A stretch of DNA of 64,000 bases from Prauserella_A oleivorans (GCF_042685745.1 NZ_JBHUNT010000001.1:4836001-4900000); one strand, 5' to 3'; positions 25,770 to 34,449 are shown, numbered from the stretch's first letter. The notes: generated from the letters alone by a model not told the origin. Made by a program: numbers and translations.

Positions 25770-27197
25770 TCACGCCAGCGCGGGCAGCACGTACTCGGCT
25801 GCCGCTTCGCCCGCCATCCTGCCGAGCCCGGCCGCACTGGCCAGGGAGCTGCCGGAGCCGGAGTAGGTGGGTCCGACGATGCCGCCGGTGCACTCACCCG
25901 CCGCGTAGAGACCGGCGATGAGGTGGCCGTCGACGCCGATCACCCGCGCGTGGTCGTCGATCCGCAGGCCGTACCCGGTATGGGCGATGGCCGTCGGCCG
26001 GACCTCCACCGCGTAGAACGGCGGCGTGGCGATCGGGTTGAGGAAGCGGGCGGCTTTCCCGAAGTCGGTGTCCTCCCCCGCCTCCACCAGCTGGTTGTAC
26101 CGGGCGACAGTCCCGCACAGATCCGGTTCCGGTATGCCCGCGGAGGCGGCGAGCTTGTCGAGGGAGCCCGCGATGTGGACGCGGTCGTGGTCCTTGAACT
26201 GCTCCATGACGTCCGCGGTGTAGTGCTTGGGCTTGAACTTCGCGTGGTTGGGCCAGATCTGCTTGTAGGCGTCGCCGTACCGCTCGGCGAGCTCGGGGGG
26301 CGGCCGCAACGCGGCGTCGTCGAACACGACGTAGCCGACGTTGTCGCGCGCCTTCATCAGGCTGTCGAGAATCCCGTACGGTGCGGTCTCGTCACAGAAG
26401 CGATGACCGTTCTTGTCGAGCAGGATCGTCCAGCCGGGCAGGAACGCCTCGTGCATGGTGTCGACCCCGGGGTTGAGCATCCGCAGGCCGCGATTCTCGC
26501 CGGTCAGCTGCGCGCCGAGCTGCTCGGCGAACCGGAGGTGGTCACCGCGCGCCCCGTCCGCACCGATGTAGAACGTCTCCCCCGGCACCCAGGCGATCGG
26601 GTAGTGCCTGGCGAGGTAGTCGGGGTTGGCGCCGAAACCGCCGGTGGCCACGACAACGGCGCCGGCGGTCAACGTCTCTCCGCCCGCGCGCACACCGGTC
26701 ACCCCGCCGCCTTCCCGGACCAGCTCGTCCACGCGGTTGCCGAGGGCGAACTCGATCCCGGCTTCCCGGCAGCGCGGCACGAGCGCGTCCACGATGGCTT
26801 GCCCGCCACCCTCGACGCAGTGCCCGCGAGGGCGCCGGTCGTCGCCACTGAAGATGAGCCGCTCGTAGAACGGGACACCGTGGTTCTCGAGCCAGTCGAT
26901 CGTGTCGCCACTGCGCGAGGCCCATCGCTCAACCGGCCCGGCGGAGACGTCCCAGACGTTGATCGCCATGTACTCCTTGAACAGGTCGTCCTCGCCGTCC
27001 TCGATACCGGCCGCGCGCTGCAACCGGCTCCGGCTCCCCATGACGACCCCACCGGAGAGCCGGGTGGAGCCGCCGAGGACGCCCTCGGACTCCACGACGA
27101 GCACGTCGCGGCAACCGTTCTCCTTGGCCGTCAAGGCGGCTGCGAGGCCTCCGAGGCCGGAACCGATGACGATGACGTCGAAGTCCGGACTGTTCAT
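25770..27197 (-). CDS. KstD-like FAD-dependent dehydrogenase
   Basis: A 475-residue FAD flavoprotein of the fumarate-reductase/3-ketosteroid-dehydrogenase group. FAD motif VIVIGSGLGGLAAALTAKE at the N-terminus, GGSTRLSGGVVMGS near 45, and the C-terminal flavin segment GLYAAGECTGGIVGP. It likely introduces or reduces a ring double bond next to a ketone. ATG 27197 is chosen because AGGAG precedes it; the frame extends to 27260. Its start overlaps the histidine-phosphatase stop. KstD tyrosines could not be mapped with certainty, so the steroid link is tentative. Confidence 0.9.
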   Translation of the reverse strand: MNSPDFDVIVIGSGLGGLAAALTAKENGCRDVLVVESEGVLGGSTRLSGGVVMGSRSRLQRAAGIEDGEDDLFKEYMAINVWDVSAGPVERWASRSGDTIDWLENHGVPFYERLIFSGDDRRPRGHCVEGGGQAIVDALVPRCREAGIEFALGNRVDELVREGGGVTGVRAGGETLTAGAVVVATGGFGANPDYLARHYPIAWVPGETFYIGADGARGDHLRFAEQLGAQLTGENRGLRMLNPGVDTMHEAFLPGWTILLDKNGHRFCDETAPYGILDSLMKARDNVGYVVFDDAALRPPPELAERYGDAYKQIWPNHAKFKPKHYTADVMEQFKDHDRVHIAGSLDKLAASAGIPEPDLCGTVARYNQLVEAGEDTDFGKAARFLNPIATPPFYAVEVRPTAIAHTGYGLRIDDHARVIGVDGHLIAGLYAAGECTGGIVGPTYSGSGSSLASAAGLGRMAGEAAAEYVLPALA

Positions 27198-27811
27198 CTG
27201 GAACTCCTGTCGACAGGCGCCCGCCAGGGCAGGCGGAGATGGGACGAATCGTTGAGGCACGTGATCTCGCGCCGGCCACTGCGGCCGGCGAGCACGCCGG
27301 TGACTCCGGTGTAGGTGGGGTGGTGGAAGACGAGCCGCCGGGAGCCGAGGAAGCCGCCGACGAACGCGTTGATGACCGTGCCGTGGGTGACGACGACGAC
27401 GCGCCGGCCGGGATGCGCGGCGATGATGGCCTCGACGGTGTCAACGGCCTTGCGCCGGATCGCGGCGGCATCGGTGCCGTAGGCCGAGAAGTCTTCCCTC
27501 CGGAAGGCGGCCATCAGCTCGTTACCCTCCACCAGCAGGTCCTCGAGGTGCAGGTAGGGATGTCCCTGGTCGAATTCGGCCAACCCCTCGTCGGTCCGCG
27601 GCTCCAGATCGAGCCGGTCGGCCAGAACCGCCGCCGTGTCCAGCGCGCGACGCTGGGGCGAGGTGTACAGCGCGTCCCAGGGACCGTGCCGCAGCCGGTC
27701 GGCCACCGCGTGAGCCTGTTGCCATCCCGTGGAGCTCAGCCCCGGGTCGTGCCGTTGGTGCGGGCTCGCCGACGGGTCAGGATGAGCGTGCCGCACAAGG
27801 GCGAGTTCCAC
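27194..27811 (-). CDS. Histidine-phosphatase-family protein
   Basis: A 205-residue phosphoglycerate-mutase-like phosphatase. The catalytic motif LVRHAHPD carries His in RHA (RHG is usual), and the second His is in VVTHGTVINAF near 145. GTG 27811 follows GGAGGT. First gene of the four-gene leftward unit; an island operator lies at 27853-27873. Paralogue of the next gene, sharing the xRHxxP and THGxVIN motifs. It probably hydrolyses a small-molecule phosphate. Confidence 0.88.
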   Translation of the reverse strand: MELALVRHAHPDPSASPHQRHDPGLSSTGWQQAHAVADRLRHGPWDALYTSPQRRALDTAAVLADRLDLEPRTDEGLAEFDQGHPYLHLEDLLVEGNELMAAFRREDFSAYGTDAAAIRRKAVDTVEAIIAAHPGRRVVVVTHGTVINAFVGGFLGSRRLVFHHPTYTGVTGVLAGRSGRREITCLNDSSHLRLPWRAPVDRSSR

Positions 27812-27852
27812 CTGGCAGACCTCCGTGTCCTCCGAACCCGACGGACCAACAC

Positions 27853-27873
27853 TACTCTATAAATCAACTATTG
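27853..27873. promoter_or_regulatory. Island operator upstream of phosphatase-KstD unit
   Basis: ACTCT (27854-27858), six bases, CAACT (27865-27869). Almost identical over 14 bases to the site at 40365. It overlaps the stop codon of the neighbouring phosphatase gene. Confidence 0.6.
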
Positions 27874-28451
27874 AAGAGTGGTTCTTCCGGACGGACAGCG
27901 GTCGCGTTGAGCTCCATGGTCGTCCAGCCTTCGTCCGCGCGATACAGGAACCGGTTCAGCGAGCCGTAGGCAGGTTGGAACAACGACACCTGCTCCGAGC
28001 CGAGCAACATCGCGAAGAAGTTGTTGATGACCCCGCCATGGGTCACCGCGACCACCCGGCCACCGAGGCTGTCGCGACGCATCCGCTCCACAACCGACCA
28101 GATCCGAGCGCGGAACTCGTCGAGTGTCGTCCCCCAGGGCGACAGGTCACCGGCCAAGTACGCCCGGTACGGGCCGGCCCCGTCCTCCCAGTGCAGGTAT
28201 TGCTGCGCGTCGCGGTCGAACTCGGCGAGATCCTCGTCGATCACAGGCTCGACGCCGGGCACAAGGATCTCGGCACTTTCCCGGGCGCGCCGCAAGGGTG
28301 AGCAGTAGACGACGTCGTACCCGTCGGCTTCGACGAGCCTCCCGGCCTCCGCCATGTGCATCCGGCCCATGGCACTCAACGGAGGGTCACCGCGTTCGGC
28401 CGCCACGACGTCGCGCTCCGGTTCCCCGTGCCGCACGAGTGTGAGCATCAT
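27864..28451 (-). CDS. Histidine-phosphatase-family protein
   Basis: A 195-residue phosphatase with TLVRHGEPERD at the N-terminus and AVTHGGVINNFFAMLLG near 145 for the catalytic histidines. ATG 28451 follows AGGGAGG. Lies 52 bases upstream of the paralogous phosphatase, with an operator between, so it can also be transcribed alone. Divergent from the PEP-utilising gene at 28639. The pairing of two such phosphatases with a phosphohistidine protein suggests a phosphorylated pathway intermediate. Confidence 0.88.
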   Translation of the reverse strand: MMLTLVRHGEPERDVVAAERGDPPLSAMGRMHMAEAGRLVEADGYDVVYCSPLRRARESAEILVPGVEPVIDEDLAEFDRDAQQYLHWEDGAGPYRAYLAGDLSPWGTTLDEFRARIWSVVERMRRDSLGGRVVAVTHGGVINNFFAMLLGSEQVSLFQPAYGSLNRFLYRADEGWTTMELNATAVRPEEPLFNS

Positions 28452-28486
28452 CCGACTGCCTCCCTGACACGCCGTGGCGGACAACT

Positions 28487-28504
28487 TACTCTAACACTAG
28501 ACAT
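28487..28504. promoter_or_regulatory. Island operator upstream of histidine phosphatase
   Basis: ACTCT (28488-28492), six bases, AGACA (28499-28503), 36 bases before the leftward start at 28451. Confidence 0.55.
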
Positions 28505-28582
28505 CCGGCGTCGATGCCCGGCGACCGGACAACGCGACGGCACACGGTGCCCGCACTCCTCGAATACCTATCTATTGCCAAA

Positions 28583-28601
28583 TAGTTTATCTGTCGAGTT
28601 T
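28583..28601. promoter_or_regulatory. Island operator upstream of PEP-utilising gene
   Basis: AGTTT (28584-28588), six bases, CGAGT (28595-28599), 39 bases before the ATG at 28639. A diverged copy with conserved spacing. Confidence 0.5.
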
Positions 28602-28638
28602 AATCCGAGGTGTACGTCACATCTCCAGGAGGATCATC

Positions 28639-30375
28639 ATGGTCGATATCTCGCGCCCGTGGATCGTGGACACACCGATCAGCGAACGGTGGCCGGTGTA
28701 CACGAGGGCGAACGTCGGAGAGGTGTCGCCGAACGTCACGACGCCCCTGATGTGGAGCATGATCGGCGGTCCACCCGCGGAGCGCGAGTGGAAGCAGGCC
28801 CTGGTCGAGTTCGGTGCGTTCGACATCGACGAGTTCCGGCCTGATGTCATCGACATCCAGGGAATGATCCACGGCTACATCTATCTCAACCTCTCGAACG
28901 CGCGGACGTTCGGTGCGCGCATGCCCGGCGCCAGCCCGGAGCTCATGGACCGCACGTACCTGGGTGAGGTGGAGGCACCGCCGTACGTCCCGCACCCCGA
29001 CGACAACAAACCCGAGTACACGGAGCGCATCCTCAAGACGGTGCAGCGTGTCCTCAGCGAGAAGGCCCGGCCCGATGTGCAAGAACACAAGGAAGCCGCG
29101 GCGCGGCTGCGCGCGGAGCGCCCGGACCTCACGACTCTCTCGGACGCCGAGCTGGTCGCCCGCGAACGCAAGATCATGGAGGACCCGTACGCGCCCGTGC
29201 TCAGGACTCACCTGCGCATGGTCTACGAAGGGTCGGTGGTGACGGGCGCCTTCGATCAGGCCGTTGCCGGGCTCGGCGATCCCAGCCTGGCCATTCGCCT
29301 GATGGGCGGACTGGGCGACATCGCCTCCGCGGCGCCGAACCAGGCCATGTGGAACCTGAGCAGGATGGTGAAGGCGGACGCTGAGCTCACCGCGGAGTTC
29401 GAGCGCGGCATCGCCGGTCTGGACGCCCGTCTCCGCGCGGGCACCAGCGAGGCGGCGAAGGCGTTCGTCACGGAGTTCGACAAGTTCCTCTACGAGTACG
29501 GGTCCCGCTCCACCGACGAGTGGTCTGCCGCACCGAAGTCCTGGGAGACCCACCCCTCGATCCCCCTGGGCATGATCGACCGCATGCGCCTGCAGGACGA
29601 CGACCGTGAGCCCGCACGACAGGCTGCGAGGCTCCGCGCGGAACGTGAGGAGCTCGTCGCGACGGTCCGCGAGCAGCTCGCGGACAACCCGGAGGCGCTG
29701 GGCCAGCTCGAGGCCGTGCTGGCGACAGCCGAGCTCTACTCGCGGGCTCGGGAGCAGAGCAAGAGCAACTGCGTCCGCATGCTGCACGAAGCCCGGCTGC
29801 CCATCTGGGAACTCGGCCGGCGGTACGTCGCCAACGGCACCCTCGGCCGTCCCGAGGACATCACCATGCTGCTGGAAAGCGAACTCGATCAGTTCATCAA
29901 GGACCCGCAGTCGTTCGTCTCGATCATCGCCGAGCGCTGGGAGTGGTACGACGCCCTGGACGAGCTCGAGCCCCCGTTCTTCGTCAACGGCGAGATCCCG
30001 CCCGTCACCACGTGGCCCAAGAAGAAGGATCCCGACCACCAGCCCGCGCAGTCCGGGACAGTGCTGGAGGGGCTCGGGGCGTGTCCCGGCACAGCCACGG
30101 GAGTCGCTCGTGTCATCACCGACCCCGAAGACGCACCCGACCTGGAGCCCGGCGAGATCCTCGTGGCACCGATGACGGACCCGGGTTGGACGCCGATCTT
30201 CACCTCGGCGGCAGCCGTGGTGGTCAATGTCGGTTCACCGATGAGCCACGCCGCCATCGTGAGCCGCGAGCTGGGTATTCCCTGTGTGCTCGGCGTCCGG
30301 GGAGCCACCAAGAAGATCAAGGACGGCACGACGCTCACCGTCGACGGCTCCACCGGCAAGGTCACCGTTCACTGA
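28639..30375 (+). CDS. PEP-utilising phosphohistidine swivel-domain protein without ATP-grasp domain
   Basis: A 578-residue protein. The last ~90 residues are the swivelling phosphohistidine domain of PEP synthase / rifampin phosphotransferase, with the phospho-acceptor H537 in VGSPMSHAAIVSRELG. The first ~470 residues are helical and resemble the substrate-binding part of rifampin-phosphotransferase-like proteins and phenylphosphate synthase PpsA. No N-terminal ATP-binding (PPDK_N) domain is present, and no separate gene for one is in the window. ATG 28639 follows AGGAGG. Monocistronic, with operator and terminator. Likely transfers phosphate to a hydroxylated substrate once charged by a partner. 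Confidence 0.85.
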   Translation: MVDISRPWIVDTPISERWPVYTRANVGEVSPNVTTPLMWSMIGGPPAEREWKQALVEFGAFDIDEFRPDVIDIQGMIHGYIYLNLSNARTFGARMPGASPELMDRTYLGEVEAPPYVPHPDDNKPEYTERILKTVQRVLSEKARPDVQEHKEAAARLRAERPDLTTLSDAELVARERKIMEDPYAPVLRTHLRMVYEGSVVTGAFDQAVAGLGDPSLAIRLMGGLGDIASAAPNQAMWNLSRMVKADAELTAEFERGIAGLDARLRAGTSEAAKAFVTEFDKFLYEYGSRSTDEWSAAPKSWETHPSIPLGMIDRMRLQDDDREPARQAARLRAEREELVATVREQLADNPEALGQLEAVLATAELYSRAREQSKSNCVRMLHEARLPIWELGRRYVANGTLGRPEDITMLLESELDQFIKDPQSFVSIIAERWEWYDALDELEPPFFVNGEIPPVTTWPKKKDPDHQPAQSGTVLEGLGACPGTATGVARVITDPEDAPDLEPGEILVAPMTDPGWTPIFTSAAAVVVNVGSPMSHAAIVSRELGIPCVLGVRGATKKIKDGTTLTVDGSTGKVTVH

Positions 30376-30380
30376 ATCGC

Positions 30381-30429
30381 ACGGATGCCGCGCCGGCGGG
30401 GAACCCCTCCCCGCCGGCGCGGCATCCGT
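30381..30429. terminator. Long hairpin terminator
   Basis: Perfect 21-bp inverted repeat (30381-30401 and 30409-30429) with a seven-base loop, between the convergent PEP-utilising and LLM genes. The strongest hairpin in the window. Confidence 0.8.
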
Positions 30430-30459
30430 CCACCGGGAGTTCGTCAGCCCCCGGTCCGC

Positions 30460-31389
30460 TTACGCCCTCGCCGGAGGGCGGACCCGGGAGATCACGTCGG
30501 CTCCATATTCCCGCAGCACGTCGAGCAGCCCGGCGCGCGTGGGCGCCATCGGGTGCAGTACCACCGAGGTCGCTCCCGCGTCGGCCAGCCGCCCGACCAT
30601 GTCGAGGTGCTCATCGGTGGCGGCACCGGCCCGAATGCGACTGAACGAACCTTTGACCAGCACGTCGATCGCTGCCGGGTCCCGGCCCTCGGCGGCGGTC
30701 AGCTCGTGCAGATCGTCGACGGCGCGCCGCAGCCCGGTCAGCGAGCCGATGCCGGCGGTACTCAGCTCGCCGGCAAGCCCGCCGTCGACGAGCAAGGGCG
30801 CCCACCCGCCGCCGTAGCGGGCGACGATGCGGCGTGACCGACGGCTGTTGCCGCCCACCCAGAGTGGCGGCCCCGTCCGCTGGACCGGGTGCGGCCGAAG
30901 GGCTGTCTCGATCGGTCCGTGCTCCGTCGGCACCACGGCGGCACCGGACCAGGCGGTGACCAGCGCCGCGACAGCGTTCTCGAACCGGTCCGTCCGGTCC
31001 TCGAACGGTGTGCCGAGCACCGCGAACTCCTCGCGAAGATAACCGGCACCAATGCCGAGCACGAGCCGCCCGTTCGAGAGCCGGTCGACGGTGGTGGCCG
31101 CCTTCGCGGTGAGCAGCGGATGCCGGTAGGGCACCACGGCGAGGTAGGTCAACAGGCGGATCCGCGTCGTCACCGCGGCGCAGTAGGCCAGCGCTGCGAA
31201 CGGGTCCAGTGATGCGTGACCGTACGCCCCGAAGACCCACTCGGCGGAGGGCGCTGGATGCTCGGTGAACCCGATCGCATCGAAGCCGGAGCTTTCGGCG
31301 ACGCGGGCAAACTCCGCGACCTGCTCGGCGTCGACCGCCGTGTCGGCGGACTCGGCGTCATCGAGCGGGAACTGAACGGTGAACCGCAC
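30460..31389 (-). CDS. Luciferase-like (LLM) oxidoreductase
   Basis: A 309-residue luciferase-fold protein: ESSGFDAIGFTEHPAPSAEW near 35, RLSNGRLVLGIGAGYLREEF near 105, and TGPPLWVGGNSRRSRRIVAR near 175, typical of F420-dependent actinobacterial members. GTG 31389 follows GGAGG; the frame start further upstream lies inside the ThuA-like gene. Third gene of the SDR-ThuA-LLM leftward operon. Confidence 0.88.
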   Translation of the reverse strand: MRFTVQFPLDDAESADTAVDAEQVAEFARVAESSGFDAIGFTEHPAPSAEWVFGAYGHASLDPFAALAYCAAVTTRIRLLTYLAVVPYRHPLLTAKAATTVDRLSNGRLVLGIGAGYLREEFAVLGTPFEDRTDRFENAVAALVTAWSGAAVVPTEHGPIETALRPHPVQRTGPPLWVGGNSRRSRRIVARYGGGWAPLLVDGGLAGELSTAGIGSLTGLRRAVDDLHELTAAEGRDPAAIDVLVKGSFSRIRAGAATDEHLDMVGRLADAGATSVVLHPMAPTRAGLLDVLREYGADVISRVRPPARA

Positions 31390-31411
31390 CTGGGTGATAC
31401 CTCCGACCGCC

Positions 31412-32191
31412 TCAGCTTCCGGCGTGCCCCGACGCCCACTGGAGCGCGTTGGTGAGCAGGCGCCGGAACGCGGGGTTGGCGAAGGCCGCCGGGCTGTCAC
31501 CGAACTGCAGGTAGACGATCCGGCTGCGGGGATGCTCACGGATCCACGCCACCACTCCCGAGCCGGCCGGGTGCGTCCACCCGTCGTTCGTGTCCCGCCT
31601 GCCGAGCACCGCGTTCCAGGTGGACCACACGGTTCGGTCGGTCAGCGTGGCGTCGGTTCTCAGCAGTGGAGTGATCGACTTCTCGTCGACATCGGCCAGG
31701 TACACCTCGTCGGTGATGGTGAACCCGTCCTCCAGTCCCGCGACGACCGGATGTTCAGCGACCGCGCTGACCCGCTGCTCCACGGCATGCCGGTACCCCG
31801 AGTCCGGGTGCCCGGGCTCCCGGACGAACCGGAACCGGCCGCCGATGACGGACCCGTACTCCGGCCACGTCGGCCACGCGGCGAGCGCGTGATGCACGAA
31901 CACGAACCCGTGTCCCCGGTCCACCAGCCGCAGGAAATCCGACCGGAAGCCCTGTGGTGGTTCGATGAGATCCGGCGGCGTGTGGTCCGCCTTGAACCGG
32001 TAGCCCGGCATGTCGTACATCAGGTAGGCGTCCCACCGGTCCGGCTCCACGCCGCGGAAGTGCCGCTGCGCCGCCGGTTGTTCCACCTGGGTGCACTCGA
32101 TACCCGGAAGCGAGTCGAGCATGTCGCCGAAGGCGTTGCGATCGTAGGCATGACCCTTGGTCACCGTCAGAACCTGTCGTATTGGTTCCAT
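31412..32191 (-). CDS. ThuA-domain protein
   Basis: A 259-residue ThuA-like (glutamine-amidotransferase-fold) protein: VLTVTKGHAYDRNAF at the start, AYLMYDMPGY near 57, and the RGHGFVFVHHALAAWPTW segment near 92 where ThuA members carry their central motif. ThuA-like proteins occur with sugar and polyketide oxidoreductases, but their chemistry is unsettled. Co-transcribed between the SDR and LLM genes. ATG 32191 follows AGGAGT. Confidence 0.8.
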   Translation of the reverse strand: MEPIRQVLTVTKGHAYDRNAFGDMLDSLPGIECTQVEQPAAQRHFRGVEPDRWDAYLMYDMPGYRFKADHTPPDLIEPPQGFRSDFLRLVDRGHGFVFVHHALAAWPTWPEYGSVIGGRFRFVREPGHPDSGYRHAVEQRVSAVAEHPVVAGLEDGFTITDEVYLADVDEKSITPLLRTDATLTDRTVWSTWNAVLGRRDTNDGWTHPAGSGVVAWIREHPRSRIVYLQFGDSPAAFANPAFRRLLTNALQWASGHAGS

Positions 32192-32217
32192 GGCACTCCT
32201 TCGGGCAGGAACCGCGT

Positions 32218-32982
32218 CTAGTTCTGGACCCTGGTCAGCAGCCCGCCGTCCACGACGAAGTTGACTCCCGTGCTGAACGAGGCACGCGGGCTGGCGAGAA
32301 ACGCGACCGCGTCGGCGACCTCCCGCGGGTCACCGTAGCGGCCGAGCGGCAGCTTGCTCTTGACCAGGTCGTAGACCTCCGGCCGGTTATGCCGCACCTC
32401 GTCCCACGCGCCACCGTCGAACTCGATCGGCCCGGGAGACACGGTGTTGACCCTGATGCCGTCGGGCGCGTAGGCGCGAGCCAGCGCGCTGGCGTGGTGA
32501 ATGACGGCCGCCTTGATGGCGCCGAACGACGCCGGGCCGGACGGGATGTCGACGTCGAGTGCGCTCGTCGAGCCGATCGCCACGATCGCACCTTGACCGG
32601 ACGCCGCCAGGTGGGGTTTCGCCGCCCCGGCGAGCACCGCGAAGGCCTGCAACTCACCGCGTGCGCTCTCCACCCACGAGTCGTCACCCTTGAGACTGCC
32701 GGGTGAGGCGTTCGAGACGACGATGTCCAGTCCGCCGAGCGCCCGGGCGCCGTCGGCGACGAAGCTGCGCACGGCGGCGGGGTCGGATACGTCGACGGCC
32801 GTGGCGAACACGGTGGCTCCGGTGGCTTCGAGCTCCTCCTGCGCGACGGTGAGCTGCTCCTTGCCGCGTGCGCACAACGCCAGCGAGCACCCTTCCCCAG
32901 CGAGTACCTCGGCGATGACCCGACCGATTCCGCGGCTGGCACCCGTGATGAGTGCCCTCCGCCCCGTGAGCCCCAGGTCCAT
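32218..32982 (-). CDS. Short-chain dehydrogenase/reductase
   Basis: A 254-residue SDR with TGASRGIG near 12 and a C-terminal GVNFVVDGGLL. The usual active-site Tyr-x3-Lys reads FGAIKAAVIHH here, with Phe at the Tyr position, seen in some atypical SDRs. ATG 32982 (internal to the longer frame) was chosen because a GGTGGAG stretch precedes it. Promoter shared with the divergent VOC gene and an island operator at 33012-33035. Confidence 0.85.
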   Translation of the reverse strand: MDLGLTGRRALITGASRGIGRVIAEVLAGEGCSLALCARGKEQLTVAQEELEATGATVFATAVDVSDPAAVRSFVADGARALGGLDIVVSNASPGSLKGDDSWVESARGELQAFAVLAGAAKPHLAASGQGAIVAIGSTSALDVDIPSGPASFGAIKAAVIHHASALARAYAPDGIRVNTVSPGPIEFDGGAWDEVRHNRPEVYDLVKSKLPLGRYGDPREVADAVAFLASPRASFSTGVNFVVDGGLLTRVQN

Positions 32983-33011
32983 ACTCCACCGCCCCGAAAG
33001 TCGTGTTCCCA

Positions 33012-33035
33012 ACAGTCTAGTTCACAACTATAGTC
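33012..33035. promoter_or_regulatory. Island operator between SDR and VOC genes
   Basis: AGTCT (33014-33018), six bases, CAACT (33025-33029), between divergent starts at 32982 and 33073. Confidence 0.6.
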
Positions 33036-33072
33036 GCGATCAGTATCGCCGGAGCAACCATGGAGGACGGGC

Positions 33073-33477
33073 ATGACCGCACAGCTCGTGAAGCCGACCA
33101 TCGACATCGGGATCGTGACCACCAACCAGGACGCGCTGGTGGAGTTCTACGGGAAGGTGGTCGGCTTTCCCGCCCTGGACGACGTGCCCATGGACGGCTT
33201 TCTCGTCAAGCGGTTCCAGGTCGGCGACTGCGTGCTCAAGATCGTCGCGTTCGAGCAGGAGCCCCCGCGCCGGGCGGTTCCTGGAGCGCTGGGCGACTCG
33301 ACCGGGCTGCGGTACTGGACCGTTTCCGTGTCCAATCTCGATGACGTGCTCGCTCGTGTCCAGGATGCGGGCCAGGAGGTCGTCGACGGACCGACCGAGG
33401 TCCGGCCGGGAGTCAGTATCGCGCTGGTCACCGACCCCGACGGCAACCTGGTCGAGTTCGTCAACCGGCCCGCCTAG
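33073..33477 (+). CDS. VOC-family (glyoxalase-fold) protein
   Basis: A 134-residue vicinal-oxygen-chelate protein with the paired beta-alpha-beta-beta-beta modules: VTTNQDALVEFYGKVVGFP at ~15-35 and VSNLDDVLARVQDAGQEVV at ~85, ending VTDPDGNLVEFV with the usual metal-ligand Glu. Could be an extradiol dioxygenase-like enzyme, an epimerase or a binding protein. ATG 33073 follows GGAGG. Nine bases before the LLM gene. Confidence 0.85.
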   Translation: MTAQLVKPTIDIGIVTTNQDALVEFYGKVVGFPALDDVPMDGFLVKRFQVGDCVLKIVAFEQEPPRRAVPGALGDSTGLRYWTVSVSNLDDVLARVQDAGQEVVDGPTEVRPGVSIALVTDPDGNLVEFVNRPA

Positions 33478-33486
33478 GTGACCTCG

Positions 33487-34392
33487 ATGGATGTCGGCCT
33501 CGTTCTCCCCCAGCTCGGCCCGGTCACGGACATGCGCGTCATCAAAGACGTCGCCCGGCTCGCCGAAGAGATGGGCTTCGCCCACCTGTGGGTGCAGGAC
33601 CACTTCCTGTACGCCCTGGAGCAGCAGGGCGAGTACGGCGGCAGCGCCGCCGCGCAGCCCGAGGTCTACCAGTCGGTCTACGCACCGCTGGAAGTGCTGG
33701 CGGCGGTGGCGGCGTGGACCGAGACCATCGGACTTGGCACCAGTGTCCTCGTCGGCGGCAATCACTGGCCGGTGCAGCTCGCCAACGAGCTCGCCACGAT
33801 CGATCAGCTGAGCCAGGGCCGGCTCACCGCTGTCGGACTCGGTGTGGGCTGGTCACACGAGGAACATCGAGCCGTCGGCGTGGACCCGCGCACTCGCGGG
33901 CGCCGCATCGACGAGTTCCTCGAGGTGCTCACCAAGTGCTGGGCCGACGATCCGGTGGAGCACCACGGAGAGTTCTTCGACGTGCCCCGTTCGATCGTGC
34001 GGCCGAAGCCGTACCAGCGGCCCCGGCCCAGACTGATGTCGGGCATGTGGTCGAAGAAGGGCCTGCGCCGCACGGCACTGCACTACGACCTGTGGAATCC
34101 AGGCTCCATGCCCATCAGCCAGGCGGCGGCGATGCTGGCGGAGATGAACGAGATGCGGCCCGCGAACCTCACTCCGCTGAACGTCGTCTACCGGGCCGCG
34201 CTGCAGTCCACCGCGGGCAAAGTGCTGACCGTCGAGGAGATCGCCGACCGCACCATCGAAGCCGCCGAGGCCGGTTTCGAGGCGGTGATCATCGAAACCA
34301 ATTTCTGCTCGAACATCACCTCACGCCAGGACTGGCTGGACACGGTCACGTCCTTGCAGCCCATCCTGGACGCGGCGGGCAAGGTGACCTGA
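33487..34392 (+). CDS. Luciferase-like (LLM) oxidoreductase
   Basis: A 301-residue luciferase-fold oxidoreductase: GLVLPQLGPVTDMRVIKDVA at the N-terminus, EEMGFAHLWVQDHF near 35, and TVGLGVGWSHEEHRAVG-like segment VGLGVGWSHEEH near 115. ATG 33487 is preferred to GTG 33478 because AGGTGA lies five bases upstream. Last gene of the VOC-LLM unit; a hairpin follows. F420- or FMN-dependent step of unknown substrate. Confidence 0.88.
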   Translation: MDVGLVLPQLGPVTDMRVIKDVARLAEEMGFAHLWVQDHFLYALEQQGEYGGSAAAQPEVYQSVYAPLEVLAAVAAWTETIGLGTSVLVGGNHWPVQLANELATIDQLSQGRLTAVGLGVGWSHEEHRAVGVDPRTRGRRIDEFLEVLTKCWADDPVEHHGEFFDVPRSIVRPKPYQRPRPRLMSGMWSKKGLRRTALHYDLWNPGSMPISQAAAMLAEMNEMRPANLTPLNVVYRAALQSTAGKVLTVEEIADRTIEAAEAGFEAVIIETNFCSNITSRQDWLDTVTSLQPILDAAGKVT

Positions 34393-34402
34393 GGGCCCGG
34401 CA

Positions 34403-34441
34403 CGGTGCGATGCCGGTGTCGGCGAAGCCGGCATCGCACCG
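34403..34441. terminator. Hairpin terminator between LLM and VOC genes
   Basis: Perfect 14-bp inverted repeat (34403-34416 and 34428-34441), between convergent genes. Confidence 0.7.
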
Positions 34442-34449
34442 CGGTCCGG

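Noticed and set aside
30381..30429. Attachment site or IS end
   Set aside because: A perfect hairpin between convergent genes with no integrase, transposase or target duplication; a terminator is simpler.
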